62,838 nucleotides of DNA, taken from the NCBI GenBank assembly GCA_002327965.1, contig DCVB01000026.1, forward strand, positions 1-62,838. Direction: 5' to 3'. Origin of the DNA: Candidatus Aminicenantes bacterium UBA2199 (GTDB lineage: Bacteria > Acidobacteriota > Aminicenantia > UBA2199). Positions 62,381 to 62,838 of the stretch are shown piece by piece (the stretch's first letter is position 1; each line of letters starts with the position of its first letter). The notes under the pieces were generated by a model. The model was given only the letters and a program-made list of their open reading frames with translations. It was not told the origin of the DNA and did not search any database. The position numbers and the translations under genes are program-made.

Positions 62381-62838
62381 ATGGGCAAAATACTTGGGAT
62401 CGACCTCGGCACCACCAAATCGGCCATCGCTTACCTGGAGGGCACCACCCCGGAGATCATCCTCACCCCCGAAGGGCACCGGCTGCTGCCCTCGATCGTC
62501 GCTTTCACCTCCACCGGCGAGCGGCTGGTCGGCCAGCCGGCCAAGAGCCAAATGATCACCAATCCGCTCAACACCATCTCGTCGGTCAAGACGCTGATGG
62601 GCAAAAAATACTCGGAGGTCGAGCCCTACCTGAACGAATTCCCCTTCCACATCATCCGCCACGGCGAGGACCTGCTGCGCATCGAGATCAACAACAAGGT
62701 CTATTCTCCGGAAGAGGTCTCGGCCATGATCCTGCTCAAGCTCAAGGACGCGGCCGACCGCTACTTGAACGATCCCATCGACAGCGTGATCATCACCGTT
62801 CCCGCCTATTTCAACGACTCGCAGCGCCAGGCCACCAA
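62381..62838 (+). CDS. dnaK: Chaperone protein DnaK (Hsp70), N-terminal part (truncated by window edge)
   Basis: The frame from ATG 62381 reads MGKILGIDLGTTKSAIAYLE and continues with LPSIVAFTSTGERLVGQPAK, SSVKTLMGKKYSE, SPEEVSAMILLKLKDAADRY and VIITVPAYFNDSQRQAT, the Hsp70 nucleotide-binding domain. About 152 codons are visible. It hydrolyses ATP to bind unfolded proteins with DnaJ and GrpE. It is far from dnaJ (6965). No typical ribosome-binding site lies before ATG. Confidence 0.96.
   Translation, partial: MGKILGIDLGTTKSAIAYLEGTTPEIILTPEGHRLLPSIVAFTSTGERLVGQPAKSQMITNPLNTISSVKTLMGKKYSEVEPYLNEFPFHIIRHGEDLLRIEINNKVYSPEEVSAMILLKLKDAADRYLNDPIDSVIITVPAYFNDSQRQAT

Overview
The window looks like the chromosome of a high-GC, Gram-negative bacterium from a poorly cultivated lineage. 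The outer membrane is indicated by BamD, ADP-heptose/LPS inner-core genes, MreBCD-RodA-PBP2 and several lipoproteins. The exported S46, M14 and C1A peptidases, archaeal-type class I aldolase, ATP-PEPCK, butyrate kinase and PC4-like protein suggest a peptide-using fermenter. Aminicenantota/Acidobacteriota-like is my best guess, but it is inference without a search. Genes are densely packed, often with ATGA or longer overlaps. No CRISPR array, insertion sequence, prophage or integron was recognised.

Layout. 1-2 kb: glnS (partial) and gltX. 2.1-4.2 kb: small Cys-pair protein, PC4-like protein, DUF1846 protein. 4.4-6.6 kb: repeat lipoprotein and glcD. 6.6-6.8 kb: a large nested hairpin. 7-11.4 kb: dnaJ, a HspR/MerR-like regulator, an RpoD-type sigma factor, a DnaC-like loader, a MoxR ATPase and a membrane protein. 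11.5-15.1 kb: methyltransferase, rtcB, archease, galU. 15.2-18.2 kb: rpsU, tRNA-Pro, tRNA-Arg, aldolase, papain-type protease. 18.4-24.1 kb: two-component pair, then NYN nuclease, UPF0173, HIT and murA. 24.2-29.3 kb: lipoprotein, ECF sigma/anti-sigma pair, mtnP, buk. 29.5-37.7 kb: acyl-CoA ligase, exbD, GlmU-like acetyltransferase, prmC-prfA-rpmE, pckA. 38-44.4 kb: S46 peptidase, lipid kinase, tRNA-Leu, M14 peptidase. 45-57.9 kb: uvrC-bamD-rpe-PASTA and the long mreB-to-queH operon. 57.9-62.8 kb: FecR-like protein, heptose/LPS genes, tRNA-Phe, start of dnaK.

Two cross-cutting patterns stand out. First, many housekeeping genes have a sigma-70-like promoter (TTGACA-like, usually N17, TATAAT-like) whose -10 box ends only 6-8 nt before the start codon. 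This predicts leaderless mRNAs for gltX, the 2103 gene, dnaJ, galU, the histidine kinase, the 24194 lipoprotein, the ECF sigma factor, the acyl-CoA ligase, the FecR-like protein, the heptose kinase and dnaK. Other genes (rpsU, pckA, exbD, rpmE and more) use the same promoter with a normal Shine-Dalgarno leader. Second, at least six intergenic spaces carry degenerate short tandem words of 6, 7 or 8 nt, mostly arranged as inverted arms. At 33.5-33.8 kb three such arm pairs with different words are nested inside one another. I know no established name for these elements, and they are the best candidate here for something undescribed.
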